A DNA stretch of 64,000 nt, taken from contig CATQJL010000112.1 of assembly GCA_958299035.1 (NCBI GenBank), forward strand, positions 41,916,833 to 41,980,832. Direction: 5' to 3'. The DNA comes from Cylicocyclus nassatus (Eukaryota > Nematoda > Chromadorea > Rhabditida > Strongylidae). Positions 13,501 to 26,300 of this stretch are shown piece by piece (within the stretch, counting starts at the first letter, position 1; every line of letters begins with the position of its first letter). Position numbers and translations under genes: made by a program. Under the pieces are notes generated by a model. That model was not told where the DNA came from and made no database searches. It saw only the letters and a program-made list of their open reading frames with translations.

Positions 13501-14940
13501 AATTGCTTGACGCCTTTTTTTTCATTTGCGCTACTCTTCACCCTAATCGACTGACAGGGTACTTCAACATTATTTCTAAGTAACCATTAAGTCTAATCAG
13601 GGAGTTATAGGATGGCGGGTATAATTTTCAAAGAACTACAACGGTATTGTTGTAACTTTGGAGAATTAAACTCTCACCTCTCTTTGGACAACAATAAGCT
13701 TTTGTGTCATTTGAATAGTACCGATTGATCACTGGAAAATAATCAAGAAAATCATTTTCTGTTGCTAATGCAAATTTGGGAACAACATGTTTCTTACTGT
13801 ACTGCTTGCTCGGAATTTTATCGCAAGTTTCAGATTTCTGCCCAACTAAAAAGGGTCGAATTTGAAGTAATCTTGTTCTCCTGCTTCCGTCTTCAGAGTT
13901 CTTGCCAGAGAACAGCAAAGGCATCGTAAGAAAAAAAAAGGTTTTCTCTACATAGCAAAATTAAGAATGTGCAAATCCGTTGGTAGGGCAAGAAGTCACG
14001 ATTTTTAAAAAAATAGTGCGAAAGAACTTTTGCTTAAACCTAATTTAAAGGATCCATTTGATCTCTTGCGATCTCCATTACTTGTTTAGTTTATTAATGC
14101 ATGCTCAAGAGGACGTATGAAGGTTTCATGCCTCTAGAAAATATGATGCGGAGCCATGTACGGAAATAATATGCATTTCTCTAAACATTTGCCTTTTTTC
14201 TAGAAATTGTAAATCAGCTTTTTTTACTCAATTCTGTTTTAGCATGTGTTTTCAGACCTTATGTATGATTTCAGCTGTCTAATACTGTAGTTAAGCAGCC
14301 TAAAAAAGAACACTTTTTTGCATCTACCGTTAGAATCGGAACTAGGCGGTGTTGATGTGTACTTTAGTGAGAACGAAAGAGGGGATGCAATCATAAGGTA
14401 ACAATAGTCGCCAAGTCACAAAGGTCGAGTCATAAATGCAACCGTCTCGCTCCTCATCCTTTCATTTTTGTCGCTTTCAACAATCTAAAAATTTACGACC
14501 GATAATAAAACTGCCACCATTGTTACGACTTTGTCACTGAGTTATGGTGATTACATTATCTACAAGATGGCTATGGAAAGCTCGCCCAAGTCGTATTTCA
14601 TGTGAAGTTTGAAGCTGAAATCTGATAGCAGCCGAAAACTTTGCTTCAACATCGAAAATCGTATTTTCGTCAAAAAAAACTTAAAAATTCCCCATTTAGC
14701 TTGACACATCGAACATTCAATTGTGCATTTGCCGTATTTTTTCCATAGCTAGAAATGAATAAAAAATGAATGGAGTAAATTGGCGATCTCCGCCCTTAGG
14801 CTCCTGAGCTCCTCACGCATATGATCATAGAGCTCATAGATACAGAAGAACGATTATGTGTTTGTACCCATTGTAGGTGCACCAATTCTAGAGAATGTTT
14901 GGGATAAAATCAGTAAAACTTTATGAGATATCGTAATATA
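10564..14940. other. AT-rich stretch, only weak exon candidates
   Basis: No gene can be assembled. Weak candidates: an open + strand segment ending in a donor-like ACGG/GTAAGC at about 11697, followed by an acceptor TTCGTTTGCAG at 11906; and a minus-strand ORF of 98 codons at 13628-13924 ending near an AGAG/GTGAGAG donor. None has a recognised motif or a consistent phase chain. Confidence 0.4.
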
Positions 14941-15148
14941 AAGGGTGTCCCAAAAATGTATCGAACGTTTGATCGTTAATATCTCTTTTCCCAAGAAGTC
15001 TTTTGCCTTGCTTCAGGTACCGGTTTGTAGAGCTGGCTTCAACTTAGATTTGCAGCATAGAGAGAATCATCGACCGCTCTTCGGTGCTGTAGGATTACGG
15101 TAGAAACTTGGAACATATGGTGTCAATGTGAAAAAAGCTGCCGTTTTG
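14941..15148. mobile_element. Truncated copy of the GGGTGTCCCAAAA MITE
   Basis: The stretch starts at TA-AGGGTGTCCCAAAA and repeats, in the same order, the terminal 110 bases and part of the interior of the element at 15365-15944 (GGATTACGGTAGAAACTT is shared). It ends where the large palindrome begins, so it lacks its other end. Confidence 0.75.
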
Positions 15149-16161
15149 CCTTCTCACTATAGAAAAGGATAGAGCAGTAAAAACATATTCGAACCTAACA
15201 GCTATTGTTTGGCGCCAGCTGAATGCTGCATTCAGATAAAGAAAACATGAATGAGTGTGGAAAAGTAAAATAAATGGAGTATGAAAGAGTTGTTTTCCTT
15301 ATTTTTTTGACAGATAAAACTTTCTTTAAGTCGTTCACGATACAAATCTGCAGATAACCATATACAGGGTGTCCCAAAAAAATGTATCGAACGTTTGATC
15401 GTTAATATCTCTCCTCTGAAGAAGTCTTTTCCCTTGCTTCAGGTACCAATCTGTAGAGCTGGCTTCAACTTAGATTTGCATAAAATTTTTCAAAAAATTG
15501 TGAAAACTTGTGTATTGGGATTTTTATAGACGCTGAGTTCAATACTCAACTATTCTCTCAAGATTGCGAAGCTTTCTAAACGGTGTAACCGCACTTTTTA
15601 GAAACACTGAAAAAATGGCCGCTACCTCTTACCTTCAATGAAGCATCATAATGAGTTGGGAACTTTACAGTTATAACCAGCAACTCTAATTAGCCCAGTG
15701 TAAAAGTTTTGAGGCTGTTTTATTTCCTTTCTGAGGCAAAATATGGCCTTTCATCGCTTAAAACCCTCTTTGAAGTTTCTACCGTAATCCCACAGTAATG
15801 AAGAGAGATGAGTGATTCGTTCTATAATGCAAATCTAAGTTGAAGCCAGCTCTACAGATTGGTACCTGAAGCAAGGGAAAAGACTTCTTCAGAAGAGAGA
15901 TATTAACGATCAAACGTTCGATACATTTTTTTGGGACACCCTGTATATGGTTATCTGCAGATTTGTATCTTGAACGACTTAGAGAAAGTTTTATCTGTCA
16001 AAAAAATAAGGAAAACAACTCTTTCACACTCCATTTATTTTACTTTTCCACACTCATTCATGTTTTCTTTATCTGAATGCAGCATTCAGCTGGCGCCAAA
16101 CAATAGCTGTTAGGTTCGAATATGTTTTTACTGCTCTATTCTTTTCTATAGTGAGAAGCAA
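15149..16161. repeat. 1-kb palindrome centred on a TA-flanked MITE
   Basis: Arms 15149-15480 and about 15828-16161 are inverted copies. Their inner part is a complete element, 15365-15944, with long terminal repeats (CAGGGTGTCCCAAAAAAATG) flanked by TA. The outer part is a further 200 bases of inverted flank. The minus ORF at 15195-15377 and the plus ORF at 15931-16113 are the same sequence seen from the two arms and are not genes. Confidence 0.85.
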
Positions 16162-17314
16162 GTTAGCACGTTAAGTAATCGAACAAATAATTAAATAAGT
16201 AAATAAATAAGTTTGCTCTGCTCTTGTAGCATTTGTGATTTACGTATCTCTTCCGGATACTACAAGAGTAGTTTTTTAAGTTACAAAGTGCAAATTGAGC
16301 TAACTACTGCATACGTTGTTCTCACGCTTCTCGCAAAAATGTGTGGGAACTGGCTTCAACTGCTATTTTGTCATTTCTGTGCGAAGCAACAATGATCAAC
16401 GTCCCCGGTAATCTGCTTTTATTAGAATTGAGTGCAATGATAATATGTACGTGCTTGAATGTCTAACTCTGCCAATTTTCTCGTCTCAAACTTGCTTCAT
16501 GGCGCTCTCCCTCTTCCTCGTGACCAGCGGTCTACTGATCAGCATTCGTAATTCTATATTTCGATAATAGTTATATAATTTATTATATAATTTTTGTAAT
16601 TATATATGATATTAAGATGAATTGCTAAAGCTAGGATCGTCTTGGAATGCTGATATCAATGCCTATAAGAAGTAATAAAAAAGCTTCGAACTTTTTGATA
16701 GAAAATCACCAATCCGTTTCGTTTCTGCCCAGCGGAGTGAAAGAATTCGCAGTCATTCTCCGGAACTTTTTCGCAAGCAACAGATGCTCGATTTAATCAT
16801 TTTGAGTACGTAGAGATAATTTATATTTTGGACTTATTGTGTAGATGTTTGAAGGCTTAGGAGATCTACTCTTATTTCCTAAACCGTTCCCTGAACATTG
16901 TCAGTACAGATGTTTGTTTGCTCAAATTTGGTCTAGTTTTTTCACAGCTTCAATTGTGGATTAAATTCATTGTAATCAATTCAAAGGTATTTTCTTAATG
17001 CTGCCTGTATTGTAGTTCACATTGTGCCTAGAAGCTATTGGGTCATTTTATTCACCTTTCAAGCTACTAATTCTTTTGTCAGGCTGCATCTGAAATTCTA
17101 TGCTACAGCCAGCACCTGAATCAAGAAATACTCATAACATTCCCTGCAAACTTTTCAAAACATTGATGGAATAATCGTTTGAAACAGCTTTACTGCCATC
17201 ATTATATGTACAGCTGATCATGTAATTCTAGTGCTAGTTCTGACCACTTTTCTGAGAGTCGATTTCCAGATTTCCAGATTTAACATCCGCGGATAAAACC
17301 TGATAAAATTCCAG
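16162..17314. other. Upstream region of the chemoreceptor gene
   Basis: AT-rich, with a TATAATT-rich tract at 16560-16615. I see no exon of the downstream gene and no recognisable promoter element. Trans-splicing is possible in nematodes but no acceptor could be assigned. Confidence 0.4.
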
Positions 17315-20300
17315 ATGTCGCTGGTTACAGAATGGATTATTTACCTTTGCGAAAGTGAGTCATTACAGTCCAGCAATTTGTTTATGACTGAGATGTATAC
17401 ATTTTTTTCCCTCAGGCTTCCTAATAATTATCTTCAATCTACCACTGGTCTTCGGTATATTGTTGAGAAAATCCAATAGAGAGCGCCGCGAATTTGTGAT
17501 CATAGCTGGCATGGCACTGGGCGACACACTGTATGCTCTTGGATTCTTCTTGGGTGCAACGAGACGCTTGGAAATGTCCGCAGTTGGTCAGTCCTGGAAT
17601 GATATCCACGAAAGTCCATAATGGAGGAAAATGGACTTTCAAGCCCCATTTTATTCGTTCGCGGTGAAGAGTGGTCGGAATCTGTTTTCGCTCGCGTTAT
17701 CCAAAAATTTTCATCCCATCGCAACCACGAGGCAAAGCGGTAAAGTGAAAATGATTTAACCCTACCTGCGCTCTCGCTTGCGAAATGATGACGTCAAAAG
17801 TCCATTTAGAATGGGGCAAAATGGGATTTACCTCCATTTTAAATGGACTCAGGGTCAAGCGTGTTGATGCGATCCTGGACCCTCATTTACGACCCCCCCC
17901 CCCTTGAAGGTACCCATCCGTACGACCCCCCCTCCCCTCCCCCCTCCCTCCCTCTCCCCCATCTATCCCCCTTACCTCCCCTGCCCACATTTCTCGCGGT
18001 AACCTGCATAAACGAATGTCAATTTCAAAAATCACCTGCGTGAGAACTTCAGTGAGGTTTCGGAAGCACAATTTCTAGGCCAATGGGTGCGCCCAGCATC
18101 TCTAGCACATATACACACCTTCAATAATGTTTGAGATTCTGCAAGTTTACTTTTGAATTTTCAGGCATACTTCAGGCCAGCAAATTCGATTCCCGTATGC
18201 GACACAAATTTTTACACGGAGAACAAAATGGCATTCTTGAACTACAAAAGATGTTTTCGACTAAGAAGCTCAGTTCTTACCTCTTCCACAGTTTTTCCTG
18301 CGAAAAAAACCGCTTTAGCGCCGTCCAGAACGACGTCAAAAACATGCATGAGCACGGTAGTTTGAAAATTCGTAACTAAGGCCAGAAAAAGACTGAGAAG
18401 CTGCAAAGAACAGGTTCTGTAGCATGGTGCCAAGGCTATTCACAGAAAAAGTTTCAGCCCTTAAGGAGCAGTGAGCTCGAAAAAATTTAGATCAGGCTCT
18501 CGCAAATTTAGATGCGATCCTAAAAAGCAAAAACTGGGATTTTTGAGCTTAAAATTTTGTAACTTACCAGAGAAGTTATAAAACAGCCTGAAATTTTTAT
18601 GATAGAAGGTAGGAGGATGGCCTCGTATTACAGCAAGTTTGCAGCTAACAAACTTCAATAGTTCCGGAGAAATTTAGATCAGGCGCAGATACGACCCCCC
18701 TTTTCTCATTTTCTGCTACCATACATAAAATCATAAGAAAATCCGCAGTTTATAAGATAACACAAGATTTCGCACAGCAGTAGCAGGACTTATCTAAAGT
18801 ATATATAAATTGTAAGGGCCGCATAAATGGCATCACAAAAAGGTTTACGAATTATTCATTATCATCGTTGATCTACATATGCGCTTTTGTCGAGTGTGCG
18901 AGTCTTCAGTGAGCCTTCGGAAGCAGGATGTCTACACCAATCGGTACATCCAACATCTTTATCAAACATACATGCCTTTAGTAGCATTTGAGCTTCTGAA
19001 AGTGTTTATTTTTTGGATTTTAGTCTGCCAGCAGGGTTCGATCCCCGTTTGAGACAATATTTTGCGGGAGAAATAGCGATTCTCATAAGAAAAGAACTAA
19101 GTCATAATCTTTCACAAGTGCAGCAAATGAAGCGAATTTCTACGCTTGCAAATGTTTTCAAATTATTGTTCACTCGTTTTTATTTGATACATTGGTACAC
19201 GGCATTCCATGACTTTATTGTTAAGAACATATAATAATTACTTGCTATTCGATTTGCTTTCAATCGTACGGTTTTTTATCCAAACTACCCCCTCTTACGA
19301 CCCCCCCCCCTCACCGTAGGCCCCCTTTACGACCCCCCGTTGCGACAGTCGCATCACACGCTTGACCCTGAATGGACTTGAAAGCCCATTTTACTCCCAG
19401 CAGCAAGGTGAGCTGGGACTAAGCCCATTTTTGACCTTTTTGCATATTTTTGATTGCGATTTTTTGGGAATGTGTTCCTCAACCTATCCTAAGGTAATAG
19501 GTGAGTGGAAAAAGTTTCATGTCTTTTATGAAGTCTCAAATATGTGTTTCTTTCTAAACTCATAGAAACGCTCTAAAAATCATGGAAGAAGGTTAAATTT
19601 CACCAAAATATTCGCCAACAAACTCATATGCTTCCAAATATCAGGTCGATGCTCCTATGTAAATCAAATAAAGTTTGTTAACTCTTCAAATCATCAACCA
19701 AAACCAAATTCATGATTTGTAATCTAAAATTTGAAAAAAATTGTACTTCAATGTAATTACTTAAAAGCTATCTTTGGCTAATTTCGTAGAACCGAACCTC
19801 AGAGACGGCATTTTAAACGCAATTTTGAGTTTGGTCCGCAAGAATTACTGAAGTGCCGCTAGCTAGCTAGAGAAATTCCGTGAAAAATTTCTTACTAGAT
19901 TAGTCCATACATCCAACTGCTTAGAGTTATAAATATTGGTGCTGAAAGACAAAGAAAAGTTAATATAGAGCACTTGCGAAGTCATCTTTTAAGATTCAAA
20001 GTTTTTGCGACTTGAAAAACCCTTTGAGTTGTAGTGTAGTACAAGGTTTTTTGTAAGGAGCATTTTGGTTCACAGATGGCAGTGCAACTCCAGCCAAAGT
20101 TTGCTTTTTGCAGAAATCTCCACATACGAATTCGATTTAATGCTGATTCGTAGAAGTTTTGAAGCGAAGGCCCGGATATTACATGAATTTTAGTCTTGGA
20201 AGTGATTTAAATGCATAGTCATCGATAACGAATGGCATTCTGTTAGGTGTAACGAAGTGGGAAAGAATAGAATAGCCACTTGAGTGACATTGTAATGTTA

Positions 20301-23300
20301 GGTCAGCCTAGTTAGATATCGACCACTTGGTGGAAATGAGTTTGCAAGAGTGAGCAAACAGGTTGAGACAAGTTGGAGAAAGGTTAGTTGAAGCACTTTT
20401 GTATGGAATAAATGGATTCGCGAATGCGATTTATCGCACCGCATGGACTAAGTCCATTTTATTCGCAGGAAAAGCCCATTTCGCGGGGACTTTCGTGGAT
20501 ATCATTCCTGGTCTTGAATTGAAAGAATTGACAATCGTACCTTTGCCGAAGACAGACGACCTTCAAATCCAAAGGAGCTATTTTTTGCTATTCAAATTCG
20601 CTTAGTGCGGAAAGTTCCTCTTCCCTCCAACGCGATAGTTCCGCTTTCGCGTCGCACATGATTTTTTCATTAACCTTCTTTTGTACAACATTCGTGAAAG
20701 TCAGCATGCTAGGAGAAATTTTTTAAGTCTCCTTAGCAGTTATTATTTTCATGGGGTTTTGGAAAAGTAACGAGTCTTACAAACTTCATATTCTGAGAGT
20801 TCACTAAAATATGATGTTATATGAGATGACCTTCCTGCATTCCAGCTGACACCACCGTAACAAGGCTGGAGTGTGTAACTCAGTTGTCGACTATTTCATT
20901 CTTCTTCGGAGTATCTCTGATTGGTCAGATGAACGTGGTAGTTGCTATTGATCGATTTCTCGCTACGGTATTCCCAATATGGTACTTTCAAACTACAGTT
21001 CGATATGCCGTAGTTGTACTTTCAGGTAAGTACCATACCTATATAATGGATTTTTCGTGATTACTTTTCAGTTGCTTATGGGATTTCCTTCTCGACAATG
21101 ATCCTGAATTTGATTTTGGTTTTCAGCAATGAAAACGCAAAGTATGCAGCTGTTAACGTTTTTTGCAATTTCACAGAAACAGCTTTTCCTGGATTCAGGT
21201 TGTTGAAGAAGTAGTCTGTAGCTGAGCCTACATCTATCGTTGATTTTCAGGAACATATTAGCTTACTATAGATGGTTATGCATTGTTGTAGCTGCTTTAC
21301 TCTATATAATGGTAGTATTTCTCATTCGTAAGGTACGTCTGTGTTTATCCCTTGAGTAGAGCAACGAGTGTAGCATTGGACTAATAAAATCTAACGAGTC
21401 CATAGATTATGTCATTAGAAGTTTCAACCAGCTAAAAATGTCTTGAGGAAGATAGTGTAATCACTATGATATGATTTCATCATGTAACGATAATTAGCCC
21501 AGTGTTCCCACTTTGAACATGCTGTGACCAAAAGTACAATAACGATAAAGAGTTTGTAAATATTTTCAATGTAGTCTTTGTTCACTTCAAGGCGCCATAT
21601 ACTTTTGTAAGTACAACGCTCGCGACAAAATGACTTGTTCTAGACCCAGACTGTTGAATTGTCACGGTAGTCTAGGACAGGTCATTTTATCGCGAGCGTT
21701 GTACTCACAAAAGTATATGGCGCCTTGGAGTAAATTAAGATTACATTGAAAAATGTTTGCAAATTTTTTACCGTAACCAGAAAACTAGGCGAGATGATCA
21801 GATGAAATCAAAAACTAATTTCTACTCAACAGTCTGGTACACTACCTTCATAAAGATTCCTCCTTTGGCGCAAGCACAAGCTTGTGACGCTTGGTAAAAC
21901 TGTCTACCTGCATTTTGAAGGGCCGTTGCAAAGACTCCACAGTTTTGTGTGGGTGAGAGCAGTTTGATCTCAAGATGAGCGCAGGTTGCAGTGAGGAATT
22001 CAGATCCGGCGAGTACGGGGCCATTCTACAAGTGCAATAAAGTCCTTGTTTTGCCATGCTTGAATAATCTTGCCTTGCGCGCAGTAGCTCTATCCTGCTG
22101 GAAGCATTAATCTTTTTCCGGTAAATTGATATTGGTGCAGATTCCGAAGTTTTGTGTGGGTGAGAACAAGAGCTTTTGGGAGAAGGCCCTCCTGCACCGC
22201 TAGTCTTAGCAGCGCCTAGTGTGTCGGAAAATCAAAGGCGCTCAGTGTTTACTGAGCGCCTCTGATTGGTCGACGCTACCGTGAGAGGGCTAGGCTGTCA
22301 TCAAAGACCAGGCGCTCCAAATTCGAAGAGTTACGAGAAAGCACTGTTCCAAGGAAGAATCAAAAAAATTCAAGTTTTACATGAAATTTAAGATGTTAAT
22401 CAGCTTAAATAGGTTTTTCAAGTTACACATGCAAAGGGAATGCGAATAAAAAACAACCTCCCTCAAAATCTTGTATTTTCAAATAAAACATCGTCAAATA
22501 TACCCTCGCTTTCTTAAAAAAAAGTACTTGAAAACTCAGCAAGATTATAAGAAAGGAGGAGTGAATAGCGCCGCTCTAGGACAGAGTTAGAGCTAGGACG
22601 GAGCGGTGCAGAAGGGCACACAATCCAGGCTTTGGTCTTAAGATGAGCACAAGCAGTAGTCGAGGGGATTTAGGCCCGGCGAGTACGGGGGCCATTCTGC
22701 AGGAGTAATGAAGCCCTTGACGTTACTTTTGAGCCATGCTCAAATAATCTTCGCCTTGTGCGCAGGTGCGCTATCCTGCTGGGATCTGTGCCTCGTCCTC
22801 CACGTTCTCGTCCGAGTAGACGAATTGTTCAAGTAAGTAATAAGCGTCATTTTGGATTCACTGAGGCACAGAAATCAGCGGTATCTTGTCGAAATGATTG
22901 CCGCTTAGATCATCACAGAAGCCAAAATCCTTCTTTTTACAAGTAGACTTTTGCTATTGGCTCCTTGGAGCAACTTGGAAATGATCCTGTTCTTTTGGTG
23001 ACTAAACCCTAATCCACGGCGGAAATTTTTGTCGGAAAAGGATATCTTTTGGGTGCTATTGACAAGTGCTTAAGCTGACAGCACCCATGTAGCCAGGTTA
23101 GCTTCATGTCGTGCAGAGTAACGTTAGTTTTCTGCGTCTGATAGAGCTTTATCCCATCACTTTCAAAATGTCCGATACACCTTCACAACTGATTGGCAGC
23201 TCTGATGCTAGCACAGTCAAGCTCCGCTGAAGATTTTGACGAATGCCCTTCCGGATTGTGGGCTTGTTCACAGTGGCTGCCGATCCACTAGCCAAAGTTA

Positions 23301-26300
23301 TATACATGAGCATTTCTGCGGGTGTTCCATCTATAGACGATTCCCGCTGATTAACCTCTTGCGGTAAGAATAGACATGGCTCAGCGGAGGTGCCGCTTTC
23401 ACCAAATGGATGTCTTTTCTCAAAAGGAAGGCAAAGGCGAGCTTCGGTTGTCAGGGGTGACCTTTTGAAATCACCCAAAATTTTAGAAACTCTAGCTTTT
23501 AAAGAACCCGAATTTGAAGCTCTCACGTCAGTTCACCAATAAAAACACATTATAAACACGATTAGTGCATAAACCTGTGTACACACGGTTTCAAGTTTCA
23601 AAACATAATCTTCATGTAAAAAAAGATAAACAACAAGTTTCTATAAAACGCATAACCGGTCCCGTTAGTACTCTTCACCCGAGTTTCGTCCCCTATGCTT
23701 TGGCTACGACCCTTGTTAATATAAACGCCTTTTTATGGTTTTTGCTGTTTATGATTTTCCTTGTCTTTGCTCCAGTCCCCATTCATTCCTCGCAGCATAT
23801 TATCCCGTGCTTTTATGAATATCGCCAAAAGTTATTTCGTAATCTTCCGCAAAGTCAAAGGGGACATTGTTTAAGACTCTGCCACCTTATGCTGGGCTCT
23901 GCTAACAGCACTCGCATCCAGAAAGAAGCAAAACGATATATTGACATTTTTGCAGCTTTGATAATATGCTGCTCAGCACTCAGAAAATGCAAGAATGATT
24001 AGAAACACAAAGCTGAAATTTGCATAGACGGTACATTCGACACTCCTTGTCATCGAGTTAGTGGGGCAATAATCTGCTTTTGCTCTGAAGTCTCTCATTT
24101 GATGGAATGTGCGACTCTCTATGAACCTAGGCATGGTGTTGATAATGTTGTTTATGATGCTGAGCCGTGACCCGAATTGTTAACAGTTTATTGGCTGACG
24201 ATTCGGCAGGTCGCCTTCTTCAGTGCAGAGGTGCGATAGTCGGAGCCGAGTCTCCGCCTACCTTCACTTTTGAGCTGATACGGGGTGACCACCTTCACTT
24301 TTGAGTTTGAAAAAAAATTTTGCTGAAACTTAAGAGAAGAAAGTAAGCAAAAGAAACACAAAAGAAAGTATTGAGAGCATATATCCACGTAGTAGGTAGA
24401 TCTAGGCAGTAACCGCCGATAACCAGAATTTTGAATGGTAAAATAGCGAAAAAATCATGCGAAATTTCCACTGTTATAAATCTGGAGATTGAAGATGTCA
24501 GCAATTGCGACTTCATAGATTTTGAAGGGCAAGTGTTGTTCTACCAGATAGTGAAAGAATTAGATCGATCTGAGCAGTGATCGCCGAGAACGAGAATTTC
24601 AAAAAATTAAACGATTTTAGGTTACTTAGCGACAGCTGGTGTTTAGACTCCTATAAATCTGAAATGTGAAGGTATGCAATGTTGAGACTTCATAGGTTTT
24701 GTAGAGTAAGAATGCTCTATCGGAATATGTTTCAGCCGTACCGATCCACCAAGATACCGCGGAGATTCATGCTCTTAAAAAAATAGGTAAAAAACCGTGT
24801 TTTGAATTTCAACAGCTCATAACTTCTCAGAATTGCACGAATCATGTTGCGACTTCATAGGTTGGATTCTCCTTTGAAAGAGCTTTCAGATGATATATAA
24901 TATGTGGGGGGTTCAATGATTTTTGCGGCCCTAACCCAGGGTGGAGACTTTTTACCCCAAAGTCTCCACCTCGCCCATGTTAATGTATTGGCCGGAGACC
25001 GCTAGTGGAGACTTTGGGGTGAAAAGTCTCCACCCCCGGGCATATGCCGTGAGGGGCGCGAAACCCCCACACATTATATATCATCTGAAAGCTCTTGCAA
25101 AGGAGAATCCAACCTATGAAGTCGCAACATGTTTCGTGCAATTCTTACGAAGTTATGAGCTGTTGAAATTCAAAACACGGTTTTTTACCTATTTTTTTAA
25201 GAGCATGAATCTCCGCGGTATCTTGGTGGATCGGTACGGCTAAAACATATTCCGATAGAGCAATTCTTACTCTACAAAACCTATGAAGTCTCAACATTGC
25301 ATACCTTCACATTTCAGATTTATAGGAGTCTAAACACCAGCTGTCGCTAAGTAACCTAAAATCGCTTAATTTTTTTAAAATTCTCGTTCTCGGCGATCAC
25401 TGCTCAGATCGATCTAATTCTTTCACTTTCTGGTAGAACATCTGCCCTTCGAAACCTACGAAGTCGCAATTGCTGACACCTTCAACCACCAGATTTATAA
25501 CAGTGGAAATTTCGCATGATTTTTCGCTATTTTATTATTCGAAATTCTGGTTCTCGGTGATTACTGCCTGGATCGACTTACTTTATTCGCAGTACGTTAT
25601 AACAAAATTTACTTAATAAAATACGTAAAGTCTAACTGGATTTTACTCACAAATAGACCATTCGAATAACACGTTTATCTCCTTTTTTTAATTTTTATGC
25701 CACTGTACTCGTCGTATTTGTGGCCCTAAAGAGGGCCGTTAGGTCACACTTGTTGGCCCTCGAGGGGACAGTTGGGTCAGAGTTCTTCAATTATCCGAAG
25801 TCCCCCCCCCCCCGGTCGACGTTTTTGAGAGGTGAGTGTCTGGCACTACCACCTTCACTTTTGGCCGGCCAGTGGTAGCTAGAACCACCTTCACTTTTGG
25901 GGGGCCCGGCTCCACCTATCGCACCTCTGCTTCAGAGCCTGGAATGGACAGAACGACTTGTAAACTAATCGACCAAACGTCTCTGCAGCTATGCAGACAA
26001 AACTCCAAGGCTTTGGTAGACTGATAGTTAACTGCCTGACCAAACACTCACCTTTGTAAACGCCTGTGGAATTTTGATGGGAGAGCAATGTCTCTCATTT
26101 GATAAATCAATTCTCGACTATGATGGCTTCAAAAATCCTGCCGTAGCTCACCTTGTATTCTATATGCATGATCAACAATTCGTTGATGTAAATGCTAGAT
26201 TTGATGTGCCCACAGCACTTCTTAGCCTAATTGCTGTGATTCAAACATATGATATAGTCACATAATGCGAAGATAAACAAAACTTCGAATAATCATAATA

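Noticed and set aside
15195..16113. Two almost identical 60-codon ORFs on opposite strands
   Set aside because: They are the two arms of one palindrome and have no start context, splice sites or motif.
18170..19060. TTCGATTCCCGT and GGTTCGATCCCCGT look like tRNA T-loops
   Set aside because: No matching D-arm, anticodon stem or acceptor stem at the right distance. Both lie in the duplicated block of the hAT-like element at 17850-19370.
23565..24002. 145-codon + strand ORF in chemoreceptor intron 5
   Set aside because: No good splice sites, no motif, and the receptor exons join without it.
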